Source: Porogramme epimiltina (lineage: Eukaryota > Basidiomycota > Agaricomycetes > Polyporales > Polyporaceae). Taken from it: a DNA stretch of 64,000 nucleotides. The position numbers and the translations under genes were made by a program. Where the stretch lies: the NCBI GenBank assembly GCA_900155495.1, contig FTLJ01000358.1:1-64000 (forward strand), given 5' to 3'. This document shows, in pieces, positions 1 to 10,081 of the stretch (position 1 is the first letter of the stretch; every line of letters begins with the position of its first letter). The notes beneath the pieces were generated by a model. The model did no database searches. It saw only the letters and a list, made by a program, of their open reading frames with translations, and was not told the origin of the DNA.

Positions 1-1499
1 TATTTCCTCATCAATCATTCCTACCAAACATGGCCCACTCCCCCTAAGTTTAATAAAGGTCTCCCTATACTCTTGAGCCTCATAAGTCCCTTTGTGCAAC
101 ATATAGAAATTCTTGACAGATTGACACTTTATCACAAAGTGTTTTGCTCATCCAACAGTATAATTTCCATTCTCCCTAGTATGAGTAGAACATATAATTT
201 ATTCACACTAATCACAAGGAAAACCAGGTCTGCACACGCAAATATAGGTGCACAACAGAATTTTCTTTGTTAGAGGTGCAAGCAGGCGCACGCACATTGC
301 GTTTAGTTACATGACAACTTTTACAAAAATAGCAGTAAGTCTGCAAGTGTGAAGAGAAGGGCGGGTAATTGGGGAGACCGTTATCAAACTTGAGTAAGTG
401 ACTAGAATATCACAGTTAGGGCATGTCATTTTAAGTGTGATCTGTGGATATGAGGTAGTAGATGATAGGGATGGCATGGTCATGGTTCTTTTAGAAGATG
501 CACCAGCCAAAGGGTGCTCCCCCTCCTAGACCTGGGGACAGTTTGACATGTTGTAGTGATATCTGAGCAAGTTCTGGCAGCAGGTGGATGATGAAAAGGA
601 AGATGCAAACAGAATATGACTCGCTCATTCACTTATTCCATTAAGTCAAAGATGTGAATATAATAAAGATCTGATAAGTGCGAGGACTTATATAAGGAAT
701 AAGCACCCATTTCAAAATCAAAGTTGCGGAAGGAATCAATAGGATCTTCAAACTGCTCATTATATCTTGATAACTTGCTTACTTATTGACATATTAGCCA
801 TACAAAATCAGCCTTTAAATGCATGTTAATGTTTTAAACAAAGTCAGCAGTAAAACTTTATGATACTAGTATTTACAATAATGCCCACTACTAGTTCTCC
901 CCTTCTACCCTTGGTTTCATGCCAATAGTTATTATTATTGAACAAACATGAATTTTCTTTACTGTTACACTGTATTAAATAAAGTAGCACTTTAGCTATA
1001 TCTCTACTAATTCTTCACTAAACTATCTGAATTTTTTCCATCACAAGATATATTGTAGTCTCTACTCAATTTATTCTATCATCTGTGCTCTTCCAATAAA
1101 GAGTTGATCTTCACCATTTGACTACTTGAACTATATGTATTGGTTGAATTAGTATCTGAGGAGTGTTCATGCAAAGTTTCAGGTCATTCTAATCACTGTA
1201 TCATATTTTATTTAGAGAAGATCCTAGAGTAGCAATAGTTACAGGAGGTGCAGTCATTGTAAAAATGTATTAGGCATAAATTAGACAGGTGTGAGTTAGA
1301 GTAAATATGGCTTATATATGCATAGTAATCACCATTTAGATCAGCTGTAGTAACATAAAAGAGGTCATTATTGTTATGCCGAAGTGTCTCCCCTACATAA
1401 GTCAAAGGTTCCAGGTTGATAGAATCAAGGGTTGAGTAATGATAAATGGTTGGGCAAAGGCCCTAAGCTCCAGTGGGGATCAATAGGTTCTGTAGTTCA

Positions 1500-2560
1500 A
1501 AGGGGATGTGCACCAAAGGGGCATGGTCAAGCTACTGTGGTAGAAGTCAGGCAGGGTCAAGGGGATCTGAGGGGAGAATGCCTCTATTGAATGAAGAGGT
1601 CAAACTTGGGGATCTACCCCAAGTGTGCTCTGGTATATATACATAAGATACAATTCACTGGGAGTCATAGGGAGTCATAGGGAGTCACTGTCCATGAGGA
1701 TGCCATAAGGTGTCCAAAGTCAACAGGAGTCATAGGGAGTCAGGATGAGTCACAAATTCATGTGGTAAGTGTGATGACAAGAGAGGGAAACTGAGAAGGG
1801 GTGAGGTAATCATGATGATAATGTTGGGATCACCATGGGAAAAGACAGGGTTTGTGCCCTAGTGGGAAAAGAAAATAAGTCTGTGGTTTGTAACAATTGT
1901 CATGCATTGACATAGTATTATTTATAGAAGCCTAAAATAGGGATTTTATAGTGGCAGGGGTTTCAAACTGTTTTAGGCTTAATAGTATTTCAAATAGCAT
2001 ACCATAGTGACCCCATAGTTTATTTCCTACACCAGAAGCAAATTTTCATAATAATAGCCTGTTAGTATAGTCCATTAGGTAACAGTTATAATAACCCCAA
2101 GTATAGTAGTAAAAAGGCTAAATAATGCTTCAAAGAGAACGGGATTCAGGTCATGGAGTGGCCCTCATCATCTTTAAACCTCAACCCCATTAAAGATATC
2201 TGGAGTATTTTTAAATAGAAGCTCACAGGGCACAAGACACCCCTTACATTAATGAAGGAGTTACAGGACTAGGTGCAGGTGGAGTGAAAGATAGTTTCAG
2301 TAGAGGAGTGCCAGAAACTGGTGAATAGTATGCCTGATAGGATCTGAGAGGTGCTGAGGGCCAAGCAAGGCTACACAAAGTACTAGAACATTAGATTGCT
2401 TAGAAAAACTATGCTAGTTCTAAAACTGTTTTTGAGAGGTGTACTTATAAAGCACTCAATATCTCAGTCAGTTTCTGTCTGTTCTGGATATATGATATAC
2501 CATTGGAAAGTGATTGCTAAAGGCTATTCCAACACAGTCCAAATTATGTGATTATACCAA
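1500..2560 (+). mobile_element. Tc1/mariner-like DNA transposon remnant
   Basis: Read on the plus strand, 2153-2386 encodes the C-terminal end of a Tc1-type DDE transposase. It contains the hallmark W-P-S-S-S-L-N-L-N-P-I block followed by D-I-W, and further on S-M-P-D-R-I and a final G-Y-T-K-Y before a stop. The frame is broken by at least three stops (near 2215, 2270 and 2350), so the copy is dead. Upstream sequence from about 1500 probably belongs to the same element, and the AT-rich stretch to about 2560 may include its 3' end; the termini were not located and no inverted repeats or TA target duplication were confirmed. Family assignment is good; the outer limits are guesses. Confidence 0.6.
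1660..1742. repeat. GGAGTCATAG short tandem repeat
   Basis: Units of GGAGTCATAG occur in direct succession at 1661-1680, followed by GGAGTCACTG, and again around 1726-1742 after a 30-bp interruption. It sits inside the AT-rich decayed tract and is most likely part of an old transposon's non-coding region. Confidence 0.6.
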
Positions 2561-2708
2561 TGATTTATTGAGATATAGGGAAAATGGTGCTAGTGTGCCA
2601 TTTCTGAAAATAGTTTTGTATGTCAGAAGTACAGAGCTGTTTAATAATTATAGCTATTATTTCTATGATATAATACAATACAAACATTTGATTATATAAA
2701 GGTCCCCT

Positions 2709-3266
2709 TTACTTCTTCTTTTGGCTTGTATCCACTCTCTGTTCTGCTAAAGCAACATGACTAGGAGCCTCACGAAGATGTCCAAAAAGTTGTGTCTTGC
2801 TACTAAACTCCTTTTTGCAAGCAGCACATTTCTATAATGCTTGGAATTAACAATTGGTGCTACCATATGACAAAAACACTTACAAATTGAACTCCTACTG
2901 TTGCCTTTTTAGCTGCTTCTCGAGCCCGTCGTTTATCCCTCTTTGAAGGTTGTACTTGTATTTGAGCATCTTCCACAGCGGCATCAATAGTAGGTTCAAT
3001 AAGCGTAGCTGAGTGCTGTGTGAGCCCAGACATTGCGTCGGTATTTCGCTTTCGGGACCGCCTTTCGACTCGGGATTGCACAGGCTCGGGGGACGGCGTC
3101 CTCGGAGTTTTGTCTTTCCCCTTCCGCCGTTTTGATTTGCGGGGCGTCGGCGACGCCTCATCGTCTGACTCGAGGGAAACCTTCGCCGGAATGTTTTGCG
3201 GTTCATCGTGCGAGGGCGCGAAAGTATCGTCTACACCGTTGTCGGATCCAGACTCGGGCGGTTGAA

Positions 3267-3303
<37 letters not shown>

Positions 3304-4779
3304 ATCGCCGTCGCCGACGTCGTTGTCGTCAAGTGTGTCTGCGACGTCGCCCTCCAAGCCGAGCCCAAGCTCCTCGTCTTCAATTTCCATCTGCCTCTTC
3401 AACGCCTCGACAGCCTTGAAGTGCTTCTTGCTTCGTTCGTGGCTATCCCAGGCAGCCTCGGTTCGGAAGCTCTTACCGCAGGCAACGCACTCCCACACTT
3501 CGCTGTTGTCGCCTTCTCCGGCGACCCAGTCGAGGTCAGCGTCGTGATCGTGTGAAGTCGTCTTCTGCCACTCTTGCTCGACGAAGGCCGGCCGAGGGTC
3601 CGGTGACAGGACGTTGGGTCTCGAAGACGGCGTGCGGGCTCCCTGAGGCGTGGACCGGCTCTGAGCTTGATTCGCGAGGTGCGCCTTATACCGGGGATCG
3701 CGCTTGCGAATGAAAGTGGCGAGGGACTAGGAAACGGTTGGAATTGAGATGACGGGCGATGACGGCGATTCGACGTACTCGGACAGTCTCATTATACTCC
3801 TTCTTGGCATCATCCCTCGCCTTCTTGTTATCCCGCTCCATCAACCTTTCATACGAGTTCATGATCGCGTAAAAGAAAGGGATTGAAGGAGGCACTTACC
3901 GGCGAACCCTACGATCCGGTGCTTCAGCGATATTCCATTGGTCCGCCCACTCGAACTCCTTCTCCGTGACGAAGTTGGTCCAATGAGAGTAGAAGGTCCG
4001 TACACACGCATCCTTCTCTTCTTTTGAGGGCGGGAGCCATGGCCAAGTTGAGTCGCCAAAGGAAGGAAGTGGGGTATCAGCCAACTGCTTCTCGTCGTGG
4101 GCGAGACGCTCGAATAGGTGACGATAGATGGTGAAAAAGCTCTGAACGGGCGAAGATGAGACGAACAGAGAGGCGAAGTGAAGAAGGAAACGACGTACAT
4201 TGGGGCCGTCGTCGAACCCATCGCATATAGTCGTATCAAAGAACTGGGTGAGATGACGGACCGTCAGGCCGCGATCCCGGGAGCGTGGAGGGGGTGCGCC
4301 CTTTCTGATTTCCTCGAAAATAGCTTCGGCGTCGGGCTCAGGAATCAAAGACGCGCGATGGCTGTCGTACCAAGCCCGTTCCTAGAACTCGGTCAGTGGA
4401 GGGAACAGACAGGATCGGAAGACGGGGCACCTGTTCATCGCTGAGAACCTGAGGAGCTGGTGAGTGGCGGAAGAATACTTAGGCCTCGTGTAATCGAGCG
4501 GACCTCGTAAGCTTGCTGGATGTCCGCAAAGCGTTTCGTCGCAGCCTCGACGTCGCCCGCATTCTTGTCCGGGTGGTGGATCAGAGCGAGTCGACGGAAG
4601 GACCGCTACAAGGGCCGAGTACACAATGAGACCACAGTTCATAGAGACATGGGCTGGAAACTTACCTTGATCTCGTCCGCCGTGGCTGACTCGTCTACCT
4701 GCAGAAGCGCATAGTAATCGGGGGGACCGGCCGGCGCGTCAGCCTCTGCCCCTCGAGCTGTTGATTCCCGCGCGCCCAT
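2709..4779 (-). CDS. JJJ1: J-domain co-chaperone JJJ1/DNAJC21
   Basis: Cytosolic Hsp40 that, in yeast, works with Rei1 and Hsp70 to recycle the 60S export factor Arx1. The N-terminus from ATG 4779 has a J domain (DYYALLQV, then an intron, then IHHPDKN with the HPD triad). The next segment has the JJJ1-type block with WADQWN and RRVRR, then [11 protein letters not shown] and, across an intron, [11 protein letters not shown] first C2H2 finger ([15 protein letters not shown]) follows, then an acidic Asp/Gly repeat. A final exon at 2709-2833, reached through an intron with donor near 2884, encodes a second finger ([16 protein letters not shown]) and a lysine tail, as expected for this family. There is an 18-nt internal exon near 4434-4451. 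The last two exons are AT-rich and border the transposon graveyard. The gene diverges from TIM13 with 300 bp between starts. Confidence 0.9.
3265..3320. repeat. GTCGCC microsatellite in JJJ1
   Basis: A run of GTCGCC hexamers encodes an alternating Gly-Asp tract (DGDGDGDGD) in the acidic linker of JJJ1 on the minus strand. Such coding hexamer repeats change length easily without frame loss. Confidence 0.8.
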
Positions 4780-5079
4780 TGGGCAGATGAGCGCAAGCTA
4801 GAGATAGAGAGCGGAGAGTAGGTGCACTGGACGTCGCAAGGGAGGACACAGTGCGCTAAAGTCCAGGAGAGACGGGAGGCGGGCGAGTGGAATGAGAGCG
4901 AAAGGACTCAAGATCATCCTGGGTTCGCAGCCGCAGGCCTCCCGGTCCGGCCAGTCACGTGCCAGACACGTCCCACCGCGCCGCCGCGTTCAACGTCTTT
5001 CGTCCACGGCCAGGTGCCACCACTTTCACTGAGACTCGCTCGCAGCCATCTTTCCTCGTCTCCGTCGTCTCCCGCAGCC
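4780..5079. promoter_or_regulatory. Shared JJJ1/TIM13 divergent promoter
   Basis: This 300-bp interval separates the two start codons of divergent genes and must hold both promoters and 5' UTRs. No clear TATA box is visible. The near-identical 300-bp spacing recurs between UBA4 and APC10. Confidence 0.5.
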
Positions 5080-5605
5080 ATGACTTCGTTGTTTGGATCC
5101 GGCCGCGGCTCACCTACGGCTACTCCTTCCTCACCAGCTGGTGCGACTTCCCCGCCTTCGTATGACCTCCCGCACCTAATCCCCGTGTAGAAATCGCAGC
5201 ACGACTGGAGGCCATTAAGACGGGGATCAAGAACGACCTCGCCCTTCAAAACTACCAGGAGCTCATGAACGTATGCCACCCGCCTATGTTTTCCGTGCCC
5301 TCCTGACGTCTCTACAGAAAATCACCGAGAAGTGCTACGTCAAGTGCGTCACCAAGCCCGGCAGCTCCCTTTCGGGCTCAGACGAAGTACGGCTTCCATC
5401 TCCTACACCATAGCTGTACTCAAAATTGTGCCTTTAGAAATGCCTCTCGCAGTGTATGGATCGCTATATGGAAGCTTGTACGTCGCCTCGACTCTGACGT
5501 TCTCTCGCCGGCTGACCTCCCGCACCAGTCGACATGATCAATGCCACGTTCGTCGCGAGACTCAGGAAAGAACGACTAGACAACTTGCAGTCTTCTTCGC
5601 AATAA
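5080..5605 (+). CDS. TIM13: Mitochondrial small TIM chaperone TIM13
   Basis: Small zinc-finger-like chaperone of the mitochondrial intermembrane space; with Tim8 it escorts hydrophobic precursors from TOM to TIM22. The reading frame joins five exons: MTSLFGSGRGS at 5080, an intron with donor near 5141, IAARLEAIKTGIKNDLALQN, then CYVKC (first CX3C), KCLSQC (second CX3C), and FDMINATFVARLRKERL ending at TAA 5603-5605. The twin CX3C spacing is that of Tim13. Length, about 100 residues, fits the family. The polyadenylation hexamer AATAAA (5601-5606) overlaps the stop codon. The gene converges on UBA4 with only about 130 bp between stops. Confidence 0.9.
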
Positions 5606-5732
5606 AAGTAATGTAGCGTCTCGTGCGCACATCATTGTTCCCGGCCCATTAGATCATACACCACACCACACCGCTTAATATACACGCATCCAAACGCCGC
5701 ACGTTGTCCACCAGCCCCAATGTATAGGTCAT

Positions 5733-7301
5733 CTAGTACACAGGAAAGTTCTCGTCCACACTCTGTGCCCACGCCCTCAGTCCCCCGATCAAGTCCTTCA
5801 CTACCCCACCAACGCCAGCTTCTCGAAGCGCGTTTACAGCAAGCTGAGAGTCGTTCCCCAGTCGACACACGACATACACCTCTCCCGCGCCCGCTCCTGC
5901 ACCGTACACCGAAGGATTGGCGAGTAGCTCTTTGATAGGTACATCTGTGCGCATTGTTAGGTTGGAAATGTGGAAATAGTCGGGGGATGACGTCTCACTC
6001 GTAGACCCCGGTATATGGCAAATCCCAAACTCTGTGCGTGGGCGAACATCCAATATTCTTGTCGAGCCGTCCCCGCCGTTCAAGATGGCTTTGAGTTCCT
6101 ATTACTGTGATTAGTGAATGGACCCAAGGCCACACAACTCCCCATATACCTTCGCCTGAATGCGGTTGTGCGGAGAGCCCTCCAACAATCCTCGGGACAG
6201 CCAGTCTGGCCGCTGCCCACCACAAAGGGCGACATAGTCTGTTTCTGCGATGTTTCCCACCATTTCTCCTTCCGACCCACATGCGGCGCATGTCGGCCTC
6301 CTAGCTCTTAGCTTGACGCTGCGGAACGGGGGCATACCCAGTGCTGAGAACATGAGCAGGGATGGTTTCCCCTCTGAGAGTATCATCTCAGCTCAACCCA
6401 ACAACGCGATCGAGGACACACGCACCCTGCAGCCCCGTCAGTATCTTGATGGCCTCCAATGCTTGCAAGTTCCCAATAACGCCTGTTACTGCGCCCAGCA
6501 CGCCCAGTTCCTCGCACGAGCCCACCATGTCCGGCGCAGGTGGCTTGGGGAAGAGGCATCTGAAGCAAGGTCCTCTTGTTTCAGATCCGTCCTCTGTTTT
6601 GAAACGAAGATTGTATGTGCACAGCTGCCCCTCGAATTTCTGGGCGGCACCGCTCACGAGTGGCTTGCCCAGCCGAACGGCGGTGTCGGAGAGTAGGTAC
6701 CGGGTGGGCAAGTTGTCGGTGCAGTCGAGGATGAGGTCGTAGGGCGTGAGCAGCTCGATGGCGTTAGACGCGGTCAAAGCCGTAGCTATGGGATTTACAG
6801 TGACGCGACTTGTCATCCTGATGGTGGGGTGGGCTAGAGATAAACCAAGATATTACGATCAGGACGTACTGTTTGACCGCTTCTGCGGCCGAAACGACTT
6901 TGGGAACCCCGACCCTATCTTCGGTGTGCAGAATTTGGCGTTGTAGGTTGGACAATTCGATGACATCGTGATCGATGATTCCAATGTTTCCTGTGATACA
7001 TGTTCAATATAGAAGCAATGACCACATGGCAGGTATGGGTTGACACTCACCCACACCGGCTGCGGCCAAGTACTGGAGGGCAGGACAACCAAGTCCACCA
7101 GCACCGACAATAACCACAGATGCCCGACTCAGCCTCAGCTGACCTGTATGCGCGCGTTCAACGAGCTGCGTAGAGATGATGGAGAATCGACGATTGCGCA
7201 CCTTGAAGGCCGAAGCCGTCGAGGATCATCTGCCTCCCATATCGCCGGTAGTCCTCTAGCGGCAACTGAGGCTGCGGTTCAACGGTGCTCAAGGTGTCCA
7301 T
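5733..7301 (-). CDS. UBA4: E1-like UBA4/MOCS3 with rhodanese domain
   Basis: Adenylyltransferase and sulfurtransferase that activates the ubiquitin-like Urm1, supporting tRNA thiolation and protein urmylation; homologues also serve molybdopterin synthase. The start at 7301 follows an in-frame stop directly and gives [10 protein letters not shown], then [10 protein letters not shown], an intron, and [21 protein letters not shown] (nucleotide-binding). Later come [22 protein letters not shown], and GPCFRCLFP with [10 protein letters not shown], the zinc and catalytic cysteine region, plus the CAACG second zinc pair. The C-terminal rhodanese domain has [10 protein letters not shown] and the active-site loop VVCRLGNDS, ending FPVY at 5733. 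The N-terminal extension is short for the family. Divergent from APC10. Confidence 0.92.
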
Positions 7302-7600
7302 CTATGTCTCTTGGATGTACTGTACGACGCAGGGCAGCTTGCAAAGGCACGAGGGAAAGGGGCATGACGGAGCGGATGGAGAGACAGACGAGTCGTCAAA
7401 TTCGCCCGGTGACTGAGATCCGCGGCGAGGTTCTTGGGCGGCCCGGCGTCCGAGCGCGGCCATGTCTCCCGCCGTCCTCCACCTTGTCCCTCCCCCGCCA
7501 CTCGTCTCTCACGCTGGCCACCCTGGAGTCCTGGACCTGGGCTCAACTGCGGCCGCAACCACCACCGCTCACCCTCCACCCGGCGCACGACTTGAGGACC
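7302..7600. promoter_or_regulatory. Shared UBA4/APC10 divergent promoter
   Basis: A 299-bp GC-rich interval between divergent start codons. It must contain both promoters. No TATA box or recognised operator was seen. Confidence 0.45.
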
Positions 7601-8587
7601 ATGGCGAGCGCGAGCGCCGCCCCGCCAACTGCGCCCGGAGCCACCCCTGGCATCCCAGGAGCCCCCATCGTAGCCCGCCGACGCATCCCAATCGCAGGCA
7701 CGAACGGGACGATGCTCACGTCCCCGGGAGATAGCGGCGCACCTATCATGCACCCTGGTACGTCCTCTCACCCCCTCCTTCCCGCTTTACCTTCGACCCC
7801 TCGTTCACGCGTGCACCACGGGTAGGCAAGATCGCACCGAAGCTTCCGTGGCCAGACATCGGGCACCTCGCGCGGTGGTCTGTGTCGTCGTTCAAGTTTG
7901 GTTTTGGCGCAGACTGTCTCACCGACGACGACCCAGAAACTTTCTGGCAGTGCGTGCTTCGTCGTCTACCATCCTCTCCCCAGATTGCTCACAGAACGAC
8001 CGCAGCTCGGACGGTCCTCAACCCCATTTTGTTACCATCGAGTTTCCGCGAAAAGTCCCAGTGCAGGTATGCCCACTCCTCCCGCATCTCCTCCTTCCCG
8101 TCACTTACATCCCTCAAACACTGTAGAAAATCTCCATGTATCTCAGCTTCTCGTTGGATGACTCGTATACCCCTGCTACGCTCGCCGTACGAGCCGGAAC
8201 CGGTCCCATCGACATGCAAGACATTCGCATACTCACGATCGAGAAGCCAGAGGGTTGGGTCACGTTCGACGTGTGTGTAGAGCCGAACGAGGACGGCGTG
8301 GGGTTGTGAGTTCTTGTTCCTTTCCTAGTCCTCACTCGCTCAACCTTCGGCAGCAAACCCGTGGAGGCGTATGTGATTCAAGTGATCATTGTCCAGAACC
8401 ACATGAACGGCAAGGACACGCATGTGCGAGGGTTGAAAATCCTCGGTCCTATCGAGTACGTCTAGTATCTGTCCAGTGCGAAGCCGGAATGTTGACTCTC
8501 GCCCGTTCTAGCCGGAAGTTGCAGGCGCACGAGGAACCGTTCCCATTCACCGCACCACAATTCAAGATGTACGAATGCATTCGATGA
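7601..8587 (+). CDS. APC10: Anaphase-promoting complex subunit APC10/DOC1
   Basis: Core subunit of the APC/C ubiquitin ligase that helps form the degron receptor and promotes processivity. ATG 7601 opens a Pro/Ala-rich leader (MASASAAPP), then after an intron the DOC jelly-roll domain: WSVSSFKFGFG, DDPETFW, GPQPHFVTIEFP, ISMYLSFSLDDSYTPA and the later VIQVIIVQNHMNGKDTHVRG. The final exon, after an intron whose donor is near 8458, gives FTAPQFKMYECIR. The last two residues are the Ile-Arg tail that in this family docks onto TPR subunits such as Cdc27. Five introns of 45-80 nt were placed by eye. No missing key element. Confidence 0.92.
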
Positions 8588-8772
8588 CTTGGAACAAGGA
8601 CACGCAGAGCATGACAGTGTACGAGTAGATGAACGCATCGCGTCACATAGGTGTATATAATATGTATTTACTGCGGGCTCGGCGGTGTGTGCGATTGGGT
8701 TCATGCCTTTCCAGACGCGCAAAGACAACGTAATGTTTTTGCGCGTGTCGAACACGCGCGTCGTAAAGGCAA

Positions 8773-8801
8773 ACGCGTCGCGACTTCAGCCACAGACGCG
8801 T
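8773..8801. promoter_or_regulatory. Paired ACGCGT (MCB-like) motifs
   Basis: Two copies of the palindrome ACGCGT (8773-8778 and 8796-8801) lie 23 bp apart, about 110 bp upstream of the Alba-domain gene. ACGCGT is the core of the MluI cell-cycle box bound by fungal MBF factors. In a GC-rich genome chance occurrence is fairly likely, so function is only inferred. Confidence 0.3.
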
Positions 8802-8909
8802 CTTGACGCGACGCGCCAGCCTTTGCCCGGCCCGAGCGGCTCTTCGTCCTGTACCTCCATCTCGTGGCCTTAGGCTGCCCGCCCGCGCCCGCAGCCCGCC
8901 TGGACCGCC

Positions 8910-9576
8910 ATGGCCACCGTCGAAGGAGATGCAGGGCAATCGACGCCTCGAGAGATGAGGATCACGAACCACGGAAAGATTCAAAACTGGGTATCGACTG
9001 CGTTGGCACACTTTCAGGCACGGACAGTGACTCTATTCGCATATATGCATGGCATTGACGCAAACGCTGATACAACAGAGTGGTGATGAGCGTCCGCTGG
9101 TGCTGCACACGCTCCCAGTGGCAAAGGAAAAGGCGAACGGAGGTGAGGGACAAGGGGGCGACTCGAAGGGGGGCGGGGCCGCGACTGCCGGGAAGGTGAA
9201 AGGGGAGCGAATGCACCCGTCGATGGCGACGATCCCGCGGCTGGTGTCGGTGGTGGAAATCATCAAGCGGGAGTACCTGAAGACGGTGGACCCGAAGCTG
9301 GCGGAGGCGGGGCTGTTGAGTGGGCTGCACCAGTACAACGAGGTGGGGAGCCTGGAGGAGGAGGGGCTGATGGATGCTGCGGAGGATGCGGAGGAGGCGC
9401 GGGTGGAGACGGTGGCTCGGGCGCTGCAGGGGAAGGATCAGTGAGTGCGATTGGTTGTTGGCGACGGGGCGTTGTGCTGAAGCGGGCGCAGTGTGAGGGA
9501 GAAGCGGACTGCGTTCATGCGGGTCACGCTCAGCCGGAAGGCGATTCCGACGCTGGTCGGGCGCGGGGCCACGTGA
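8910..9576 (+). CDS. Alba-domain nucleic-acid-binding protein
   Basis: Probable small RNA-binding protein of the Alba superfamily, which includes the RNase P/MRP subunits Rpp20/Rpp25 (Pop7/Pop6). Exon 1 (ATG 8910) encodes MRITNHGKIQNWVSTALAHF, the typical first strand and helix. After an intron (donor near 9027, exon 2 from 9079) come ERPLVLHTLPV, a Gly/Lys-rich insertion, then MATIPRLVSVVEIIKREYLK. A last exon encodes RTAFMRVTLSRK, the Alba C-terminal strand, ending TGA 9574-9576. The stop overlaps a perfect GTGAGT donor, so a further 3' exon cannot be excluded. Acidic C-terminal part GLMDAAEDAEEARVE. Which subfamily it belongs to is not clear from sequence alone. Confidence 0.8.
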
Positions 9577-10081
9577 GTGTGTTTTCGCTGTGCAGACGAC
9601 GCTGCTGACGGCTTGTTTGTGTGCGCGGGCGGTGGGCGACGGGCGGCGGATGGGGGAGAACAGAGAGCAGAGGCCGAGCGTGCGGCGGCTGAGCCGGTCG
9701 ACGAGGGCTCGCCTCAGGAAGAAGGCCGCCGTAGCTAGCACCAGCTGAAATGAAATACATATATTTGTTTGCAATCGATATTTAACGCCGTGTGAACGCG
9801 TGGTGCCGGAAAAGGACATGGTCGGGTGAGAGGCCGGGTGAGGCGTCGTCGCGTGTGTCTCGTCCATCCAGGCGTCCTTGCCCCGCGTCCTCTCCGAACC
9901 TACACCTCCCGCCCACCCCGCCCACCCCGCCCCCAGCCGCGCACCCCCGTCCATACCGCTCTCCGCCACCGCACTCAGTACCCTCGGCGACGCCCCCGGG
10001 CCCACCGTCGCCGCCTCCATTCCCCCTCGCGCCTGGTTGATCCCCGGCCTGCTCTAAACAGGTCGGACGCCTGTGCCCCCG
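9577..10081. other. Intergenic, possible upstream exon
   Basis: This 505-bp stretch holds the Alba gene 3' end and the PHD gene 5' region. A proline-rich frame at about 9930-10040 runs into a possible donor, and CTAAACAG sits just before 10062, so the PHD protein may have an additional 5' exon. Nothing else was recognised. Confidence 0.4.

Larger units (their letters stand above)
1..2708. repeat. AT-rich decayed repeat tract
   Basis: This tract is visibly AT-rich and full of stop codons in every frame, in sharp contrast to the GC-rich gene block that begins around 3000. It holds no intact gene. A Tc1/mariner transposase fossil lies near its right side. On the minus strand about 1-510 there are short coding-like stretches, including a CPNC motif, that I could not assign to a family. 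A decamer, GGAGTCATAG, is repeated several times between 1660 and 1742. The composition resembles what C-to-T mutation of repeats (RIP-like) leaves behind, but no dinucleotide statistics were computed. The tract abuts and partly colours the 3' exons of the JJJ1 gene. Confidence 0.75.

Noticed and set aside
1750..1860. GTGATGA followed by CTGA in the AT-rich tract, resembling a C/D snoRNA
   Set aside because: The boxes are too close together, there is no guide or terminal stem, and the region is decayed repeat.
7040..7825. 261-codon plus-strand frame running through UBA4 into APC10
   Set aside because: The first half is antisense to UBA4; only the part from 7601 is the real APC10 first exon.
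8962..10020. 352-codon minus-strand frame across the Alba gene
   Set aside because: Antisense to the Alba exons, with Arg/Pro-rich low-complexity sequence and no domain; the plus-strand Alba model explains the region.
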